8,590 nt of DNA from an uncultured Akkermansia sp. (GTDB taxonomy: Bacteria; Verrucomicrobiota; Verrucomicrobiia; Verrucomicrobiales; Akkermansiaceae), in the NCBI GenBank assembly GCA_904501955.1, contig CAJGCY010000110.1, positions 1-8,590 on the forward strand. Direction: 5' to 3'. The notes under the pieces were generated by a model. It made no database searches. It was not told the origin of the DNA and was given only the letters and a program-made list of their open reading frames with translations. The position numbers and the translations under genes are program-made. Below, in pieces: positions 6,496 to 8,590 of this stretch (the first letter of the stretch is position 1; the number at the start of each line of letters is the position of its first letter).

Positions 6496-7086
6496 ATGAC
6501 CAATCCACCATCCGCTCCGCTCAGCGTTATTGACATCTGCAACCTCGCCTTGGCCAAGCTCGGGGAGGCTCCCCTCCTCTTGCTCGACCCCAACGGCTGC
6601 CCGGCCTCGCGCCTGTGCTACCTGCACTACCACCCCACCCGCCGCGAGGTGCTGGTGGTGAACAGGTGGGCTTTTGCCACCACGGTAGCCACCCTGCACG
6701 GCAACCCGCCGGATGCCACCGGCTACCACAACCTGGTGCACACCCTGCCCACGGACTGCCTGCGCGTGCTGGAGGTAAACAGCCCCGGCTGGACCCTGCG
6801 CGGCCGCAGCATCTTCTGCCCCGCCGCCACCGTGCGCCTGCGCTACATTGCCGATGTGGAAGACACCACCCTCTTCGACCCCCTCTTTGCAGAGGCTCTG
6901 GCCACGCGCCTGGCCTGCAAGCTCTGCGTACCGCTGACAGGCAGCACCACCGCCCGCCAGCTCCTCACGGAGGAATACAACCGCATCACCCTACCCTCCG
7001 CCGCTCACTTTAACGCCGTGCAAGCTCACTCCAATGATGAACACCCACTGCACAAATTGCTCAACCTCAGTGCTGACCGCGGGTAA
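6496..7086 (+). CDS. Tail tubular protein A / head-tail adaptor (T7 gp11-type)
   Basis: This 196-aa protein, the same length as T7 gp11, is predicted to form the ring that joins portal to tail nozzle. Its order of segments fits this adaptor family. VIDICNLALAKLGEAPL (about 11-27) forms the first helix. The segment YHPTRREVLVVNRWAFAT (about 40-57) follows; relatives have a similar 'R..LL..HPW.FA' stretch. LPTDCLRVLEV (about 88-98) and a W..RG..I strand come next. LRYIADVEDTTLFDPLFAEALATRLACKL (about 115-143) is the most conserved block, followed by a helical EEYNRI end. It is transcribed divergently from the head operon, although in related phages portal, scaffold, capsid and this gene usually run together, so the order has been rearranged. 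No Shine-Dalgarno precedes the ATG. The frame is intact. Confidence 0.82.
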   Translation: MTNPPSAPLSVIDICNLALAKLGEAPLLLLDPNGCPASRLCYLHYHPTRREVLVVNRWAFATTVATLHGNPPDATGYHNLVHTLPTDCLRVLEVNSPGWTLRGRSIFCPAATVRLRYIADVEDTTLFDPLFAEALATRLACKLCVPLTGSTTARQLLTEEYNRITLPSAAHFNAVQAHSNDEHPLHKLLNLSADRG

Positions 7087-7173
7087 GTGAATAAATTGTG
7101 AATAAGTTTGTGAATAAGTGCACCAATCCGCTGACCATAAATCCACAACAATACTTATTAACATTGTGAATAA
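7086..7173. promoter_or_regulatory. Cluster of DnaA-box-like repeats in AT-rich island
   Basis: The 106-bp gap before the winged-helix gene is only about one-third G+C, against well over 60% around it. It carries TTGTGAATAA-type repeats in direct orientation. TGTGAATAA occurs at 7097-7105, 7109-7117 and 7165-7173, and a one-mismatch copy at 7086-7094. On the minus strand each reads TTATTCACA, an exact fit to the DnaA-box pattern TTWTNCACA. A near-inverted TTATTAAC stands at 7155-7162. The first three copies are spaced 11-12 bp apart, about one helical turn. It may be a DnaA-dependent phage or plasmid origin, a DnaA-titrating or regulatory site, or operators for the adjacent winged-helix protein. 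Confidence 0.55.
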
Positions 7174-7192
7174 CCCATATTGACACCTCTGT

Positions 7193-7516
7193 ATGAAAGC
7201 CATAGACTTTGCATGCCGTCTGCTGCAATCCCTGAGCCGAGAGCAACACAGCGACATCAGCCAGCGCGCCCTGCTGGGCTTGGCCGCCGGCTTGGAAACC
7301 GCCGCGGACATCGCTTATTGCTTGGGGATGAACACCAGTGCCACCACAACAGCCCTACGCAAGCTGGAGGCGGAGCAACTGGTGCGCTCCGTGCACAGCA
7401 ACTGGAGTGTGTACCGCCTTACGCCCACCGGCAAGGCGCTGGTCGCCTCCATCTTCTCCTTCTTACCTTCCCCGCCCCCCAAACATGAGAAAAAAACGCC
7501 ACCTCACCATCAATGA
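7193..7516 (+). CDS. Winged-helix (MarR-like) DNA-binding protein
   Basis: This 107-aa protein is a single winged helix-turn-helix domain. SQRALLGLAAGLETAADIAYCLGMNTSATTTALRKLEAEQLVRSV (about 23-67) gives helix, turn and recognition helix. It leads into the wing NWSVYRLTPTGKALV (about 70-84), the strand pair typical of MarR-like proteins. The C-terminus (91-107) is a Pro/Lys/His-rich tail. It could be a repressor of the phage region, acting on the repeats just upstream or on the palindrome at 6366-6399. Because it overlaps a terminase-small-subunit-like gene, it could equally be a DNA-recognition partner in packaging. No ligand-sensing extension is present. There is no Shine-Dalgarno before the ATG. 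The downstream gene begins 32 bp before its stop. Confidence 0.7.
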   Translation: MKAIDFACRLLQSLSREQHSDISQRALLGLAAGLETAADIAYCLGMNTSATTTALRKLEAEQLVRSVHSNWSVYRLTPTGKALVASIFSFLPSPPPKHEKKTPPHHQ

Positions 7517-7724
7517 AAAGCGGGATTGGCTCGCTTCCATCTTCCGTGACGAGAGTGGAGACATCTCACAGGCGGACAAGTTCAAAGCTCTGGCGGAGGA
7601 TACGAAATTAGCCCAATTGCAAGCAGAGGAGAACAAAGAAAGCCCCGCAACAGCTACAGAAAGCCCACCGCCCAACCCGCTGGAGCTGCTCAGCCTGCTG
7701 CCGCCACCCCTGCCCCCGCAATAA
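7485..7724 (+). CDS. Small terminase-small-subunit-like protein
   Basis: This 79-aa protein starts at the ATG at 7485, inside the end of the winged-helix gene. Its first half, LTINEKRDWLASIFRDESGDISQADKFKALAEDTKLA (7-43), has the pattern of small phage packaging proteins, in which an 'EKR.WLA.I' helix is followed by 'DK.KAL..D.KLA'. The second half (52-79) is Pro/Leu-rich and probably disordered. Such proteins help choose DNA for packaging together with the large terminase, which is not present here. It lacks its own helix-turn-helix, so the overlapping winged-helix protein might supply DNA binding; this is inference. A strong terminator begins 14 bp after the stop. Confidence 0.6.
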   Translation: MRKKRHLTINEKRDWLASIFRDESGDISQADKFKALAEDTKLAQLQAEENKESPATATESPPPNPLELLSLLPPPLPPQ

Positions 7725-7737
7725 GCACGCGCCCCAG

Positions 7738-7784
7738 ACACCGAAAAGCCCGTTCCCCCCATGGAGGAACGGGCTTTTCGGTGT
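7738..7784. terminator. Bidirectional intrinsic terminator, perfect 19-bp stem
   Basis: ACACCGAAAAGCCCGTTCC (7738-7756) pairs perfectly with 7766-7784 around a 9-base loop. A-run and T-run arms within the stem make it work in either direction. It separates the plus-strand terminase-like gene from the convergent minus-strand lipoprotein gene (stop at 7800). It is the sibling of the terminator at 8334-8376. Confidence 0.85.
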
Positions 7785-7799
7785 GTTATGCAAAGCGCA

Positions 7800-8153
7800 T
7801 CAGTAGCGGTACATGTACACGCTGCGGCCGGCGGCGGTATAACCACCGGAGGAAGAGGTGAAGGTAATGCGATGATGCAGGTTGTCATCATAGTCATAAA
7901 TAGAGGCGGTATTACGGCCGGTCTTGACGTAGCGAATCAGAGAGCCGTTGTAGTAGAAGGAGTTACCACCACCGTTGAAACGGTAACGGATGTTACCGCA
8001 CTTGATGACGCGACCGGCCACGTTAGACGGTGCATAACCGCCGCTGACGCCTTGAACAAAGATCACATTTTCAATTTTTCGTGTAGTCTTACAGGCGGTA
8101 AACGTCGTAGCGACTGCAAACAATGCAGGTATGATGTAGAGGAACTTTTTCAT
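7800..8153 (-). CDS. Small lipoprotein, copy 1 of a tandem pair
   Basis: This 117-aa protein begins MKK followed by a hydrophobic signal (about 4-16) and ends its leader at TFTAC, a lipobox with Cys21 as the likely lipidated residue, so it is probably exported and anchored in the envelope. The mature part is Tyr/Ser/Gly/Arg-rich, with SGGYAPSN (37-44), FYYNGSLIRYVKTGR (about 66-80) and ITFTSSSGGYTAAGRSVYMY, likely beta strands. I recognise no functional family. A second, nearly identical copy follows on the right, so the pair arose by tandem duplication. It converges on the phage-type group and looks like a host gene. The ATG at 8153 is set by the signal peptide; no Shine-Dalgarno is visible. 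Confidence 0.8.
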   Translation of the reverse strand: MKKFLYIIPALFAVATTFTACKTTRKIENVIFVQGVSGGYAPSNVAGRVIKCGNIRYRFNGGGNSFYYNGSLIRYVKTGRNTASIYDYDDNLHHRITFTSSSGGYTAAGRSVYMYRY

Positions 8154-8276
8154 GTTTCGGAATGCAGGTTAAGTGTTTCGTATAATGTGAGAGAACGAAC
8201 TTTACCGACTTTGATACTAACACATCCTCCCCCGCTCCGTCAAGCAAGAAACAACGAGATTTTGCAAATCCCCCCA

Positions 8277-8295
8277 TTCAACTTCCGATTTATCG
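8277..8295 (+). repeat. 19-bp direct repeat, right copy
   Basis: This is the exact, same-orientation match of 294-312, 7,983 bp away. It lies between the two lipoprotein genes, 123 bp upstream of the copy 1 start. If it marks the end of an inserted element, that element would also include lipoprotein copy 1. Confidence 0.6.
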
Positions 8296-8333
8296 CGTTG
8301 TTGGACACCAACTGAAAACATAAAACGGCGCGA

Positions 8334-8376
8334 ACACAAAACCCCGCTCCACCCATGGCGGAACGGGGTTTTGTGT
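8334..8376. terminator. Intrinsic terminator downstream of lipoprotein copy 2
   Basis: 8334-8350 (starting ACACAAAACC) pairs with 8360-8376 over 17 positions with one mismatch, around a 9-base loop. The arms carry AAAA and TTTT. It lies 24 bp beyond the stop of the partial lipoprotein gene. It is clearly related to the terminator at 7738-7784: the CATGG loop core and the GGAACGGG arm are shared, so terminator and gene were duplicated together. Confidence 0.8.
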
Positions 8377-8400
8377 GTCAAACGTACCTTCAGCAGCGCA

Positions 8401-8590
8401 TCAGTACATGTACACGCTGCGACCGGCGGCGGTGTAACCACCGGAGGAAGAGGTGAAGGTGATGCGGTGATGCAGGTTGTCATCATAGTCGTAAATGGAG
8501 GCGGTATTACGGCCGGTCTTGACGTAGCGAATCAATGAGCCACGGTAGTAGAAGGAGTTACTGCCGGCATTGAAATTGTAGCGGATGTTA
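8401..8590 (-). CDS. Small lipoprotein, copy 2, cut by window edge
   Basis: Only the last 62 complete codons before the stop are visible; the start lies beyond base 8590. The fragment reads NIRYNFNAGSNSFYYRGSLIRY and continues to the GRSVYMY end. Over the shared 62 residues it differs from copy 1 at only four positions (R/N, G/A, G/S, N/R). It lacks copy 1's final Arg-Tyr because the six bases encoding that repeat are absent. Strong identity at both DNA and protein level indicates a recent tandem duplication or gene conversion. Confidence 0.8.
   Translation of the reverse strand, partial: NIRYNFNAGSNSFYYRGSLIRYVKTGRNTASIYDYDDNLHHRITFTSSSGGYTAAGRSVYMY

Noticed and set aside
6159..6593. 144-codon minus-strand frame crossing the divergent intergenic region
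   Set aside because: It runs through the palindrome and the start of the tail adaptor in another frame; composition is not protein-like.
2841..7086. Possible BPP-1-style diversity-generating retroelement
   Set aside because: Despite BPP-1-like structural genes there is no reverse transcriptase, accessory gene or template/variable repeat pair in the window.
7086..7173. CRISPR array
   Set aside because: The repeats are only 8-10 bp with 2-4 bp or irregular spacing, unlike CRISPR repeats and spacers.
7463..7897. 144-codon minus-strand frame
   Set aside because: It is antisense to the terminase-like gene and passes through a strong terminator; the lipoprotein frame is the real one.
1..8590. 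tRNA or rRNA gene, for example as an integration target
   Set aside because: I saw no cloverleaf-like segment or conserved T-arm and no rRNA-like stretch on either strand by eye; the 19-bp repeat does not resemble a tRNA 3' end.

Overview
The window reads as an accessory region of a high-GC bacterial genome. It is dominated by head- and neck-assembly genes of a podovirus-type (T7/BPP-1-like) prophage, set between bacterial-looking flanks. A verrucomicrobial, Akkermansia-like host is the best guess. That rests on the style of the truncated RHS/YD-repeat protein, the GC-rich dispersed intergenic repeat at the left end, and the near absence of Shine-Dalgarno sequences. The host call is an inference and is not secure.

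Layout. Bases 1-357 hold no gene. They are a GC-rich intergenic repeat region with short hairpins, plus one copy of a 19-bp direct repeat (294-312). On the minus strand, 358-1371 encodes an unrecognised 337-aa protein with its own sigma70-like promoter. Next, 1466-2695 encodes the N-terminal part of an RHS/YD-repeat protein that stops after a single repeat. A strong GC stem-loop (2730-2757) separates it from a compact minus-strand phage operon, which reads in transcription order: a 115-aa small protein (6313-5966), a 70-aa phage protein (5932-5720), the head-tail connector/portal (5685-4021), a Bbp19-like protein (4024-3743) and a scaffold protein (3746-2841). The portal/Bbp19-like and Bbp19-like/scaffold junctions are both ATGA stop-start overlaps.

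A divergent plus-strand group starts at 6496. It holds a T7 gp11-type tail tubular/adaptor protein, then an AT-rich 106-bp island with three exact DnaA-box-like sequences, then a winged-helix DNA-binding protein overlapping a small terminase-small-subunit-like protein. A perfect 19-bp-stem bidirectional terminator closes this group. It faces a minus-strand lipoprotein gene (7800-8153), and a second, nearly identical copy of that gene runs off the right edge.

How they fit. Portal, scaffold, Bbp19-like and adaptor proteins work together in procapsid assembly and neck formation, and the terminase-like protein would act in DNA packaging. The major capsid protein, large terminase, tail tubular B, internal virion proteins, lysis genes and integrase are all absent from the window. 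The major capsid gene's expected position, just after the scaffold, is taken by the hairpin and the RHS fragment. All remaining phage frames are open. The region is therefore either a pared-down prophage or a phage-derived island (possibly satellite-like). The 19-bp direct repeat at 294-312 and 8277-8295 is a candidate boundary. The duplicated lipoprotein genes look like ordinary host genes.
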